Shown piece after piece: positions 12,869-24,403 of a stretch of 64,000 bases of DNA (within the stretch, counting starts at the first letter, position 1; every line of letters begins with the position of its first letter). A program made the translations under genes and the position numbers. The notes under the pieces were generated by a model, which saw only the letters and a program-made list of their open reading frames with translations, was not told the DNA's origin and made no database searches. Source of the stretch: Acanthococcus lagerstroemiae (Eukaryota; Arthropoda; Insecta; Hemiptera; Eriococcidae); NCBI GenBank assembly GCA_031841125.1, contig CM063108.1, positions 4,164,183 through 4,228,182 of the forward strand, given 5' to 3'.

Positions 12869-15544
12869 ACGACCGTTGGACCGTCAACACCAGCAGCTCG
12901 TGTAGAAAAGGTGTACGCAGACATCTTTGAAGCTGCTGCAAGCGGTAACGTCAGCGCGCTGAAACATTTTGTGGAAACGGAAAAGGTCGATGTCAACTCC
13001 ACCCTTCCAGGCAGCAGGGAAACTCCGCTATTCAAATGCGTTCAAGAAGGTCACTTGAACGCCGTCAAATATTTGATCGCCCGAGGCGCGAATGTAAACG
13101 CACTCGACAAATACGGCTACAACTCGCTTCTCTGGGCTCTGGACACCGACAAACCTAACTTGGAGTTGATCAAATATCTGATAGACAAAGGCGCGGATTT
13201 CAACGTGCGCGACAGAAAGGGTTACGCTCCAGTCCACTGGGCAGCCACGAACGGTAACCTGGATATACTCAAGTACCTCGTCAACAAAGGTGCCGACTAC
13301 CAGCTAAACGTGAACAGCGGAGAAACGCCTTTGCATTGGGCGGCCATTAAAGGTCATTTGGACGTGGTCACCTACCTCCTCGATGATAAGGGAGTGAAGT
13401 ACAACGGCGATATATTCAGCGCCGCGTCCAGCGGATACATCGGTTTGATAAAATACTACATCGATAAGAAGAAGATTTCTGTAGATCACGCAGATTCCGA
13501 AGGTGCTACTGCTCTGCATAAGGCGGTTAGTCGTGGCCAACTGAGCGTTGTGAAATACTTGGTAGAAGAGAAACGCGCCGCCATTAATGTGAAAGACCGT
13601 AACGACTACACACCTCTCTCGGAAGCGGCTGCCAGCGGTAAGCTGGACATCGTGAAATATCTTACGGAAAAAGGAGCCGATGTGGGAGAAGATTACGACT
13701 CCGGTAACACTCCGGTGAATAGAGCCGCAGTGGGTGGATACGCGAACATTGTGGAATACTTGCTAGATGGAAGAAAAGGAGCTCCGCCGACAAAGGCTAC
13801 TTCTCTCCTCAAACCACTGAAAGACGCGATTAGGGCCGGGAAGTTGGATGTAGTCAAGTACTTGATGGCCGTCAAAGGCGTCGGTGTCGAATCGGTCGAC
13901 GTTGACGGTGATACTCGCCGAAAAAAGGTATCCGCTGACATTAACATTTGCAAATTATTTTACGATGCCCATCACGTAGATTACGTGAACGTGTTGAGGT
14001 ACTTACTGCAGAGGGGTGCCGACATTGACAATAAATGTTCGGAGGATACCTACTGTCAGGATTTATGGAGCTGTGCCGCCTATTACGGTCACTTGAACAC
14101 CATTAAATTTTTATTCGAAAACAAGATCGTGGATATCAATCGCGGGAACAGCGGCGGACGCACTGCTCTCCACTGTGCCGGCGTGTATGGACATCTGAAT
14201 GTGATAAGATATCTGGTAGACCACGGTGCCAATATAACCGCGAGGGCCCTGAACGACCACCTGCCTCTTTGGGAATCAGTGATCGAAGAGCACGACGATG
14301 TATCCAGATATTTAATAGCCAAGCACCAAGCCACTGGCACTTTGAATCTTTGCCTCGAGGATATACTCTACACGGGTTACATGGGCACGATCAAGTACAT
14401 CATACAAAGAGGAGCCGACGTTAACAAAAAGGCCAGCAATGGTTACACGCCTGTGATGATCGCTTCGAAATTCGGTCAGTTGGAAGCGCTCAAATATCTC
14501 ATGGACGAAAAGCACGCCGACGGCAACGTGATTAACAACGAAGGCGAAACAGCTCTGCACATAGCTGTGCGAAGTAACTCGCTGGATATCGTGAAGTATT
14601 TAACCGAAAAAGGAGTCTTCGTCGACGAACCGTCTAACGACGGTCGTACACCTTTGCACGTGGCAGCCGCCGAGGGTTCGTTGGACATCGCCAAGTACCT
14701 AGTGGATGTGAGGCATGCGGATATGAATGCGCTCGATTACGAACTCCACGCTCCTTTGTACCGAGCTGCTGAAAACGGTAAACTGAATGTGGTTCAGTAC
14801 TTGATAGAGAAGGGCGCCGAACACCTGGAGAAGATTTTGAAGTACTCGGACAAAGATTATTTCGCGTCTCTGTTCGTTGCCGCCCAACGTGGCCACGTCG
14901 ACGTTGTCAGGTACCTGGTGGAAAAAAAACATCCAGATTTGAACGCTTTGGGCAAAAGCGATTCTTATAACCGGAGAGAAGAAGGCACCCTTCTTCACGA
15001 GGCCATTGCTAACGGGCATATGAACGTCGTGAAGTATTTAGTCGAAGCGGGAGCCGATTTGAATAAAGAAGATGCCTACAAGGATACTCCTTTGGCGCTG
15101 GCTATCAAGAAAGGTCAAACACTTATAGCGAAGTATCTCGAAACTGCCAGTTCGCAACGTTCTCGCACTCGTCGTAGTACTTTGGAGGATGCACCTCCAG
15201 ATATTGTTGATCAAGCTACAAATGCCGGTGTTAGGCAGACTTCGCACATCAGTGGAGTGATCCAGTGGACAGGAAAATTAGTAACGCAGTCACTCCCTAC
15301 GATTGGATATGCTTGCGGCTACAACAAGTTTGATGTCGTAGTTCCAAACCAAGGTGCTTTAGTTCTGTTAGATATATGGGTGCGAAGGTTTTTTGGTACC
15401 AATTATCAGATACCAAAGCATGACGCTCTACTGACCCCTAGAGAAATAATTGATAGAAAAATCGATCCTGTTGCTTTGAATGTAACTTGTATTGATAGTT
15501 TCGATGAAATCTACAGAGATGAGCGCTTGTGGGGAAATAATTAA
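12869..15544 (+). CDS. Giant ankyrin-repeat protein with convertase-type site and latrotoxin-like layout (intact copy)
   Basis: A single exon of 892 codons follows a TTTTCTAG acceptor and ends at TAA 15544. Residues about 15-760 are more than twenty ankyrin repeats (recurring G-x-T-P-L-H-x-A-A, G-x-L-D-V-V-K-Y-L-V/I and K-G-A-D-V-N). At about residues 763-769 comes S-R-T-R-R, followed by S at 15177, an R-x-R-R-S proprotein-convertase type motif. The remaining 122 residues form a separate domain with a hydrophobic segment (ALVLLDIWVRRFF), G-T-N-Y and L-L-T-P-R-E. The same three-part end occurs in the genes at 32.1 and 41.6 kb. No signal peptide is seen, but the first exon is unresolved. Ankyrins bind proteins; the order of ankyrins, convertase site and C-terminal domain is that of latrotoxins, an architectural resemblance and not demonstrated homology. 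A possible AATAAA is at 16070-16075. Confidence 0.85.
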   Translation, partial: TTVGPSTPAARVEKVYADIFEAAASGNVSALKHFVETEKVDVNSTLPGSRETPLFKCVQEGHLNAVKYLIARGANVNALDKYGYNSLLWALDTDKPNLELIKYLIDKGADFNVRDRKGYAPVHWAATNGNLDILKYLVNKGADYQLNVNSGETPLHWAAIKGHLDVVTYLLDDKGVKYNGDIFSAASSGYIGLIKYYIDKKKISVDHADSEGATALHKAVSRGQLSVVKYLVEEKRAAINVKDRNDYTPLSEAAASGKLDIVKYLTEKGADVGEDYDSGNTPVNRAAVGGYANIVEYLLDGRKGAPPTKATSLLKPLKDAIRAGKLDVVKYLMAVKGVGVESVDVDGDTRRKKVSADINICKLFYDAHHVDYVNVLRYLLQRGADIDNKCSEDTYCQDLWSCAAYYGHLNTIKFLFENKIVDINRGNSGGRTALHCAGVYGHLNVIRYLVDHGANITARALNDHLPLWESVIEEHDDVSRYLIAKHQATGTLNLCLEDILYTGYMGTIKYIIQRGADVNKKASNGYTPVMIASKFGQLEALKYLMDEKHADGNVINNEGETALHIAVRSNSLDIVKYLTEKGVFVDEPSNDGRTPLHVAAAEGSLDIAKYLVDVRHADMNALDYELHAPLYRAAENGKLNVVQYLIEKGAEHLEKILKYSDKDYFASLFVAAQRGHVDVVRYLVEKKHPDLNALGKSDSYNRREEGTLLHEAIANGHMNVVKYLVEAGADLNKEDAYKDTPLALAIKKGQTLIAKYLETASSQRSRTRRSTLEDAPPDIVDQATNAGVRQTSHISGVIQWTGKLVTQSLPTIGYACGYNKFDVVVPNQGALVLLDIWVRRFFGTNYQIPKHDALLTPREIIDRKIDPVALNVTCIDSFDEIYRDERLWGNN

Positions 15545-16880
15545 TTAGTATTTCGTATATATGTGAATTAAAAGGTCATGCAACCGTGAAGAGATTGCCT
15601 TCAGATGGATTGTTGATAGACAACACTGTATGAATTTCTTATGAACCAGTAAGGTCGGATGTATATCAATACAACTTTCTCTGAAGAGGGCAAGAAGGGC
15701 TTTGAACCTCTCCAGCCTCAAAAATTTCGGTAATAGAAAGCAGGGAAAAGGGAACTTTTCAGGCGCTTACTAACAGCAACAATTTTTTGCAAATGGATGA
15801 ACAAAAACTTGGAAAGGTTTTACTTAAAATCTTGTCAACTACCTAATGACATATTTTCAAGGAGACCAGCTCCATATAGGAGCGTACGAAAATGTAATTC
15901 ATCAGGCATCGGTCAGAAAGCAATCCTTCATATGAAGATAAGAGGACATCAATTTCTATTCATGCTGTGTATTCATTCATTAAAAATACATCTTAATCGT
16001 ACTTTGTATATTGAAGAATTTGGTTTTTTAAATGACCAAAACTCTTAGATTATACATTTTTAACTCGAAAATAAACTGATCAACTTTTTAGAAATTTACT
16101 GCGCTTATAGTAACTGAAAAAGCTGTCTGCTAAAACTCAAACTGTATTAAACTTTTATTTTCTTTCTTTCTTGGGTAATTTTCCATCTGTAAAAATTGAT
16201 GAAATTTCTTCTTTTGGCAGGAAGGGTCGAGAGGCTTAAATTTATAGATTTTGTATTGCAAATGCTAGCAATGCTGGGAAAGACTATCAGTAATATTTGA
16301 GAATTTGATCGGCTTTTCCCCTCCCCCTTGAGTACTGGATCTTGTAATTGAGTGAATATTAAATAAGAGAGAAGTATGTGGAGTTTTCAATATTTGTACT
16401 GCTGGCTGTTTACTGACTGACGTTGAAAATGAAAAGACATATTCCTATGTTGAAGTCCCCGGAAACAATTGTGAATGGGCATGTGCCATTTTAAGTCATT
16501 TGGTGCTCGATGGTTCGAAGTTTGCTAGGCAGAACTAGCGAATTGTTAGTCATGGGAAGCAGAAAAACTAAAGGAGGCATAATGTGTGCATACCCGGGTA
16601 TTTTCCAAGTACTCTACCGTAGTATGCTGTCAGATATTTCCAACTTACTGGATTCTCGACTGTGCCTGAGATAATTCTTAAAGAATTTTTAACGTTTGCC
16701 TTGAGACCATACAATTTTTTTCCATTAATGCGGGAGGGGGGGGGGGAGCAGTTCCTAAGACTACCCAAGATTCCGAATCTTCAAAATTATCTTGTAAAAA
16801 TCATGTAGACTTTTCTAGACGTGTTTTTAAAACGCTTTAATGATTTTCAAAATTTGTTTAAAAGCTCGCTAAAACTGTTC
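15545..16880. other. 3' flank and intergenic DNA, no gene recognised
   Basis: This holds the probable 3' UTR of the ankyrin gene, with AATAAA near 16070. AT-rich DNA with a 13-base G run near 16736 follows. No further coding signal. Confidence 0.5.
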
Positions 16881-16884
16881 TTAT

Positions 16885-17370
16885 TTTGCCAGAGTACCCC
16901 CTCCGCCCAAATCGATTCCAATGAGATCAATTAATAAGATTCCTAACAAGTTTTAGATCGATCAGATAAGGAGCATAAAAGCCACAGCCTCCTTTAATTT
17001 GACAGATTTAATTAATAAGCGCTCAGAATTCAAACTCTTCCATTTCGAAAGGCTCCGCGTGTACTAATGAAGCAGGTCACTCATGAAGGGGCATCGATTC
17101 AGATAGCTGGCTCATGACTCGTGTCATTAGTAGACACGGGGCCTTTCGAAATTGAAGAGTTCGAATTTTAGCACTCATGAAGGGCTAGAAAAATAATTAT
17201 TTAAATTTGTCTAATTATAAGGGGAAAGGCTGTGGCCTCTACGTCCCTTGCCCTATCGATCTGAAACTCGGTAAGAATTTTATTTTATTTTATTAAAACC
17301 GATCTGGGGATTTCTCCAGCAACATGAATTTACGAAAATAATGGAGGGACACTATACTTCTTATGAACCA
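16885..17370. mobile_element. Large imperfect foldback element
   Basis: The left arm (about 16885-17070) and right arm (about 17124-17370) are inverted copies of each other. Matching landmarks are AGATCGAT, GCCACAGCCT, AATT...GACA...ATTTAA, GAATT...AACTCTTC, ATTTCGAAAGGC and TACTAATGA on the left, each found inverted on the right. The loop is about 50 bp. There is no coding capacity. This is consistent with a foldback DNA transposon or long-arm MITE; ends and target duplication are not clear because the arms have diverged. Confidence 0.75.
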
Positions 17371-18203
17371 AATTTTTGACCTCAATTAAAATTAAAATTG
17401 GTTCGGAAAACGTTTAATATTTTTCGCTGAAATTTTGCAGACGTTGTTTTTAGGTGAACAGAAGACCAAAAGAAGCTCTCTAGTTTGATATCTGCCCTTG
17501 AAATTTAAAAATTAAGTCTTCCCGTTGGCATGCCGTCAGCTTAGGAGGACAATGTCTAATTTACCTCCCTCTACACCATGGACCTGTTATATTATTCTTC
17601 TTATAGTGTGTCTGAATCCATAGCTTATTCACACTTCCCTCTAGTTTTCTTACCGCTTGTGAAACTTTCACCCTCACCAACTTCTTGTAAATAGTGTCGG
17701 GATTTTGACTTACTGGCATTGCAAATTTCAAAATTCTACTTTGTTCTGACTTTGACTGACGGAATTTTGAGAGTTTCACGATTTTGGCATCGCGAATTTT
17801 AACTCTGATGGAATTTTTAATCCAGGATTTGGAATGTAACATTGCTAGAGAAGTATATGTAAGTATAATCACTCAGCACTCACCAGTTTGAGAATAGGAG
17901 CGAAGTGATTTGAGTTCTGCCAGCGATGTTTCATCATGCATTTCCGGACTGGAGTCGATGAGCTTGCCACTTGACTCGTCTATTAAAATCATTGGTTTAA
18001 GTATGTTCACCTAAAACGTGGTACGATGGTAAATATTGTGATCTGATTATGCTTTCCTCGTTAACACTATTGGGGTAGATCAAAATTTAAGGTGACTACA
18101 GTAAAAAATTGAAGTGAATTTTTGAGGAAAGGAGAAGGAAGTTTGTTTTTCCCAACTACAGGATTTCGGTTTAGCTCTCTGGCGAAACTTTGCGGCTGGT
18201 AAC

Positions 18204-18321
18204 GAATTGTGTCCCGTAATTTTTATGCACATAAGGAGATCCTTGAACTGCGTCCCATTAGGCAGCGAGATACGTGAATTCCGTCCGTGACTCGTGCATA
18301 TGATTCACGAATTGTGTCCGA
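18204..18321. repeat. Four-fold array of a GAATTGYGTCCCG-type motif
   Basis: Related 13-mers occur at 18204 (GAATTGTGTCCCG), 18245 (GAACTGCGTCCCA), 18276 (GAATTCCGTCCGT) and 18309 (GAATTGTGTCCGA), 31-41 bp apart. Two inverted copies (CGGGACGCAATTC/T) lie at 19086 and 19119, beyond the R1 fragment. The arrangement looks like subterminal repeats of a DNA element. Confidence 0.55.
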
Positions 18322-18355
18322 CCAATCGAGCCGACAGATGAACGAGTCGCGGCCT

Positions 18356-19010
18356 TTACAGAGTACACCTCATCGCGGCTTTTCGCTGAATCTTCCCATC
18401 TCCGCTCTTCTGTAGGGAATCGTCGGCAAATATTGGCGCTCTGGAGAGAAGGACCGACATGATGATGTTGACGTACATCTTTCTCCGCTTCTCCCTCGGT
18501 CCCCCTAGGTTCGACATCAGACGGAACAGCTGTCCATCTAATCGATCCATTTTCTCAGCTGCCCGTCGGAAGTGCTCTCGGAAATGTAACTTCTCGTCGA
18601 ACCACAGCCCCAGGTACTGCAGGGCTGGACAGAGCCCGATCTCCACACCTTTTAGGACAAAGAGGTGGGTGGGCTGTACTTGCGTCGCTTCGTGAACAAC
18701 ACAGCTTCCGTCTTCTGTACCGCTAAGCACGCCCTGCCGACTCGATCCAGTGGGTCAGCATCTCCAACGCCTGGTTAACTCTTCGCGTGACCTCTGCTGT
18801 CGTCTCGGCTTGGTACACCACCAGCGTGTCGTCGGCGTAGCAGATCAGCTTGACGTCTGGTGGTAGTGCCAGCCTCAGCATTCCGTTGAAGACGACATAC
18901 CACAAGGTAGGTCCGAGTACTGATCCCTGAGGTACACCGCAGGTCATGTCCCTGGTGACGGGTCCGGCCGCCGACTCTATCCCTATTCGGCACCATTGAA
19001 GTAACACCGT
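18356..19010 (-). mobile_element. R1-like non-LTR reverse transcriptase fragment
   Basis: The minus frame from 19007 carries the reverse transcriptase blocks GVPQGSVLGPTLW and CYADDTLVVYQAE (YADD catalytic box). After a frame change near 18730, thumb-region sequence follows (LQYLGLWFDEKLHFREHFRRAAEK and on) to about 18356. Both ends are missing and the frame is broken. The wording fits the R1/LOA group. It is distinct in position from the two 3'-end copies at 8.0 and 46.5 kb, which lack this region. Confidence 0.85.
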
Positions 19011-19085
19011 ATGATACGTACGAGGTAACTAGGTACCCGCTTCCAAAGCCTCCATGATACGCGTATACGGAATCGATTTAATAAA

Positions 19086-19131
19086 CGGGACGCAATTCAT
19101 GAATGTGGATTTAATAATCGGGACGCAATTT
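19086..19131. repeat. Inverted pair of the GAATTGCGTCCCG-type motif
   Basis: Two copies of CGGGACGCAATT(C/T) stand 33 bp apart, each preceded by a TTTAATAA-like stretch. They are in opposite orientation to the four-copy array at 18204-18321 on the other side of the reverse transcriptase fragment. Confidence 0.5.
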
Positions 19132-19376
19132 CGGTATTATGTTTGGTTTCCTCGAACGGAGGTTATAAGACATTTGAAGTATGGGTTTGTAAGGTTCGTC
19201 AGCGCCGGAGAAATGATTACGCGAGGTTCGAAATCGTAACCATATTAGGGCTTCTCTTAATCTACTAAATATATACAAATGAACAATATGAACGACAGAG
19301 GCACGGGGACGGCTTTTGCAATGAGGCCTAATACTTTCCCCGTTAGGTCAGAGATTGTAGGCGTCGCGACGGTGCT

Positions 19377-19800
19377 GTCCCGGAGCACCAGACACTTGGA
19401 TGCTGCGACGGGAGAGTATCGGAGATTCCCAGTTCGAATATCCGTGACGGGCACCAAAGACTGGATGCGCGCGTAGCGGAGTATGTCGGCTCAGGAAGCG
19501 ACCCCCTTCGGTTCTGTCCCGGAGCACCAGACACCTGGATGCTGCAACGGGAGAGTATCGAAGATTCGTGATTTGAATATCCGCAACGGTGCACCAGACA
19601 CCTGGATGCAGCACGCAGCGGAGTATATCGAAGCACAATGTGCGACCTCTCTTCGATTCGTGTCCGGAGCGCCAGACACTTGGATGCTGCGACGGGAGCG
19701 TATCGACGGTTCTCGGTTTGGATATCCTTAACGGTGCACCAGATACCTGGATGCAGCACGCAGCGGAGTATACCAAAGAAGACTGTGTAGGAGCCTCGAC
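19377..19800. repeat. Minisatellite of about 70 bp units in an alternating A/B dimer pattern
   Basis: Six units are visible, starting near 19381, 19449, 19519, 19587, 19665 and 19733, each with a CACCAGACAC(C/T)TGGATGC-type core. Odd units read GCTGC(G/A)ACGGGAG after the core; even units read a GCACGCAGCGGAGTAT-type sequence (the second copy is diverged). The higher-order period is therefore about 138-146 bp. Open frames crossing it on both strands are by-products of the repeat length and are not supported as genes. Confidence 0.85.
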
Positions 19801-19861
19801 TCGATGAGAAGTGATCTGGTCGCCGTTCGAGTTTATATAGCCTCACCGTGGCTGCTTTCAC

Positions 19862-22270
19862 CAGTCATGACGTAATCTGGAGGGTGTAAAACACAACCCT
19901 CCGAGAGACTCGTTGCCAGCCACACGGTCGCGCTACGAGCCGGGTTTCTCTCTGAAATTAGGGGTTTGCAAGCTACGCGAGCGTAACAAAACAAAAAGGT
20001 TTTAATTTTTAAAATTACCAACTGCAGATTCAATCTTACTAACTAAAAAAACGAAGTCGAAAAATCAAGAAGGAGACAAACTCGCATCTGTAACTATGCG
20101 AACTAATGAACCAATTTTTCAAAGGGAAGGCCTTTTTTCAACTGATGAAAAATCGGGGAGGAGGACCTTCCATCCTTCCAGCCTCTAGTTGGAAGACTAT
20201 GTGATCGGAAGGATATCGTGGTGCTTACTATGTAATGGGTGCATCAGGCGATAGTGAATGTATGATGAGGCAAAAAAGTAGGCGTAAAAAATCTTAAATA
20301 CTAAACAAACGCCCTTTTGATCGAAAAATTGATGCACAATACCGGCTGAAAATATGTCTGGTCGCCCCTCAGAAATTTTTGAGCGTGACATTTCAAAATG
20401 TTCTCGATATCCCAAACCTTTCGTCACACTAGCCGTACGTACCTATTTCAGTAGATGCAAAACTGAATAGTTACAGGCGTAATGGATGTCTTGTCGAAAT
20501 AAATGACCTTCCTTCAATAGGAAAAGTAGGCAACATATCCTCATCGTATATATATGTTTTTGCGTACCCTGTATCCTGAAAGGATGGGGACACTGAGTCA
20601 TAGGAAAAACACATTATTTACCAACTTTTCAATTAGATACTTACTCATTTTTTCTAATGATTTAAAATCGACAAAATGGGATGAAACTTTTTGGTAATAA
20701 TGCAAGATAATTGGAACATCCACCGGCAAAAAAATACATCCACTCTGTTCAGTAAAGTGTTATTCAAATCTGTTCAATAAAATGGTCACAAAATCTGGTT
20801 TTATTCTCGAAGGCGATAAGAAGAAATGTAAAAATTGAAAGTTCCAATTTATTTTTATCGATTAGAAAATGTCTCTCTAAGATCTATACGTAAGAGCTGA
20901 GTGGGTAGGTATAATTGTTTCCCACCCGATAAGGATCCTAATCTCGGAAGACTTTATGAAATGGAAACTTTAGTTATTTGACGTTGAGCGCATTGGTCAC
21001 TCGCTTCATTCGGGAAGGAGGGTCAGTTTTTAAAATCCAAATGCCTTCTTTTAAAAATGAAAATTTTTGAATCAGAAAAACTTTTTATTTATTAGGGAGA
21101 AATACCTAAAGTTCTCTTCTTGGCAATTTTTTTATAAAGGAATTCTTATAAATTTTTTGTCGTGAAGGGGGGAGCAAATCCACCTCAGAAAATGTTAAGG
21201 ATTCCCACCAATCACTAGAATTCAAATAATCGTTAGCCAACGGCGCCCACAGTCGCGAAGACAATAACCTCTTAAATTTTAAGTTATATAAAACGAATTT
21301 GGTGAAGGAAAGCTTTACAAAACTCAGTTTTATTTAAATTGAGTGTCTACATACATACACTGAACATGGCTGAAAAATATGAACATCACCTGATGCAATT
21401 ATTTCGCTATCGCAGTCACTAAATATAATAAAATTTCTTAGGCAGAGCATATATATTTTTTTTAATTTATTAATTTTATTCTTATGATTCTTTTATGGTA
21501 AAAATCTACAAAATATTGGATACATAAGGTTTTTGCAAGTTTCCAAACTGTTTTTGAAAACGAGTATTTACTGGACGATGCTGCTATTTAAAAATGATTG
21601 CTTGCCTACGCCGCCAAATCTGAATTCCGACAAACAGGATTTAGCTCGCATCTATTTTTTACACAGCCGGGATTTCCGATCGGTTACTTGAAAGAAGATT
21701 TACGAGTAAATTCATTTTTTTTCTTTTTTTTCTTTTCAGGTACGTTGTTTCGTCCAGATAAGTATAATTGTGAAACGAAAGGTTATCAATAAATTTACTT
21801 ATAAATTTTATGAGATTACTTTTCTTCATACTCGAGAGTCACTATACATTTGCTTCTAGAAAACATCGATTCAACTATGAAAGTACGGAGTGCTCGTTGT
21901 TCTAATTTAATTCTTTGAGGTATAGGGATGAGCTAAGAAATGATGGTATTCGAATACATTCCTTTTATTTTTTGTAAGACAAGAACGGAAAAAGTAGAAA
22001 ATAATACTTGAGCCAGTTCTCACTATGGCCCTTCGCAAAGTTAGAGGCGTTTTATTCCTAATGTTGGGACATAAGAAGAATTTGATTTCGGAAGAAGGAG
22101 GAGGTGTTTTGCATTGTGTAACTATCTCCTATACAATAGGGGTTGTTTCAACAGCAACTTTCCTACCCTGCTGTCTATACTCTTGCTACAATGTTCGTCG
22201 TCCGCAAACATTATCAGCTGCGGCTGCTCTTTTCACGAACTATTCATAAAATATAGCGATTAATTGGTCA
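19862..22270. other. No gene recognised
   Basis: AT-rich intergenic DNA. Short open frames have no domain, signal peptide or paired splice sites that I can support. Confidence 0.45.
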
Positions 22271-22400
22271 TAAAGTTTTCATTTTGACTACTCGGGAAGT
22301 TGATAACGCGTAAAATTACTAGCACGTAAGTTTTCATAATTACAGGAAATTTTATTCCCCAATTTTATGACCTAATTTCAAACACAATGGCTTTCATAAG
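22270..22400 (+). repeat. Decayed third copy of the protease upstream region
   Basis: An AAAGTTTTCATTTTG stretch, then TTCATAATTACAG, a 'cctaattt' segment and a 'atggctttcat' segment, occur here in the same order as upstream of the two protease first exons (near 24050-24230 and 25425-25560). No matching signal-peptide exon was found downstream. Confidence 0.4.
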
Positions 22401-23742
22401 ACGTTGATATTTATTGAGATTGAAGATTACTCGTTAATTTTGTGAGCGGAAGACATGAGGAGATGATTCCAATGATCATATTCACCCCAAATTGCGATCA
22501 GACCCTAATAAAAGGAGGGGGGTCAAGGAAGGGTCCAATGTCAGTATCAAGCAAGAATAGTAAGACTCAAAACATGAACTTATTCAAGTCTCTTTCTGTG
22601 AACTCTGTCTTCATCAGAGAAATATTTGAAAATAAAAAGTGATCCTATTCACCCCGTTTTACGGTATCTAAAAGAAATTTTCAGAGATTTAATCCAGGAG
22701 ATTTGACAAAATTCAGGACTTCAGGGAGTCATTTAAGGGAGGTTTTCATAATTTTCCTGGAATTTCCTCAAATCCTAGGAGAGTTGGCTACTCCTACTAG
22801 AACCATAATTTTGAGTTTAAGGTTATAAAAGGATACCAAGCATGAATGAAGTGACCTTAAAATCACTACTGACTGTGCCTCAACACAACTGAAGAAAACT
22901 GCAAGTTGTGGAATGCTGAAGTTCTATCTAGACAAATAAGACGCAGAAAAATGCGACTTTCAAAGTGTGATGTCTAGGAGGGAGGGGGGGGGAGGGGAAA
23001 GGAATCATTCCACGGATGGGTAGCGCTGAATGTAGAAAAACTGGCCCGGGAGTAAGTATCGAATATCCCGTTTGCTTGCTCAAGTCTCTGTGACTAAAAA
23101 ATATGAATTCCATGTTGCCCTTCATAAAGCTTTTGTACTGAAGTGTACAGGTATGGCAAAATGTAAACCCCATATTTCGGTAATTTGGAGGGAATTTATA
23201 AAGAAATCGTAATAACCCTTTTTTGCGTAAAATTTCATGGGAAATAATTTTGACCAAATAATTTTTCAACAACGTTGATAATTTCCGGGATTTTAAGGAA
23301 AATTGAATTTTGGGATCCGTTCAGATCCCTGCGATGAAGTTCCGCTAACGTCATGGAAATTTTGGTTATATTGATTAGGAAGCTAGTCCAAAGATGTGCT
23401 TGATAAAACTTTTTGTTAATATTTCGTCCTACTTAGCCTCATTTTTCTGGGCTATTGGAATTAAAACGAAGTCTGATTTCAATGACTCTAGGAAAGTTGA
23501 GATTTATGAATCACTGCATTTGAAAAATAATCATTTTATGAATATTTTCGTATATGTATATGTTATGTAGACAAGATTCTAATCTACGAACTCAAAATAT
23601 TGTTGGGAACCCATTTGGGGAATAGCCAAGAAATGGCTGTATTTATATTCGTCTACATCCGAGGTGGAAGAGGAGGAAAGAAATGGAAGTTTCCAAAAAT
23701 TATCGCCTCGTTTCCTTTCCTAAAACAATTATTCTTTGATAC

Positions 23743-23946
23743 GTATGTGGGGTAATGATACCCAAATCGTACCAACCTGCCCCTCGATTGTCAAAAAATC
23801 TGTAAGTTATCTTTTTCTATCTATAAAATTGAATGCTATAAGTGAACTTGTTTCCGATTTTACCCCTTGGAAAAGCTAATAACTTACAAATTTGCTGATA
23901 ATCGAGGAGAAAAGTACTGCAATTTTGGCATCATTACCGTATATAC
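23743..23946. mobile_element. Small inverted-repeat element (MITE-like)
   Basis: Arms 23743-23815 and 23875-23946 are inverted copies. Shared words are GGTAATGAT at the outer ends, CTCGATT in the middle and GTAAGTTAT at the inner ends, around a loop of about 60 bp. No open frame. Target duplications are not evident. Confidence 0.7.
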
Positions 23947-24403
23947 TTATGAGTTTACGTCTGTATAATGATCATCTCCGACCTCTTTCGTGACATCATA
24001 CGTTGGATCTATGAGTAGTTCTTCGGTATTTCGAATTGGAATCATCGGTAATAGAAGTTTTCATTTTGGATTCATTGAAATTGATAAATCTACTTGTTGA
24101 ATGCTACAGAATTAGGTATACCTACTTATTTTCCCTCTTTTTTCATAATTAGAGAACATTTAGTCCCCTGATTTTACGACCTAGGTATACTTAATGCAAA
24201 ATTGCTTCCATTTAAGTTTTGATGTTTGTTAAGTAGATCACTGAAGGCTAAGTGCTCCGCCTGAATTATGTGTGTGTTAGACGAGTATCATAAAATTAAT
24301 TTAAGTGTAAAACGGCTGAAAATCTTGCCTTCAATATTCAAAGTCGTTTGGAAATAAAGCGTTCAAATTCGAATTTAGGATTTAAAGTCGAGGAAATAAC
24401 ATT

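Noticed and set aside
13028..15247. Many minus-strand frames opposite the ankyrin exon
   Set aside because: Antisense shadows of a low-stop repeat-coding exon.
19343..19861. 172- and 142-codon minus-strand frames with repeated 'HPGVWCT'-like text
   Set aside because: They arise from a minisatellite whose unit leaves the frame open; no start context, signal or domain.
22025..22249. 74-codon frame starting MALRKVRG with a hydrophobic stretch
   Set aside because: No convincing splice sites or homology by eye; composition is compatible with chance.
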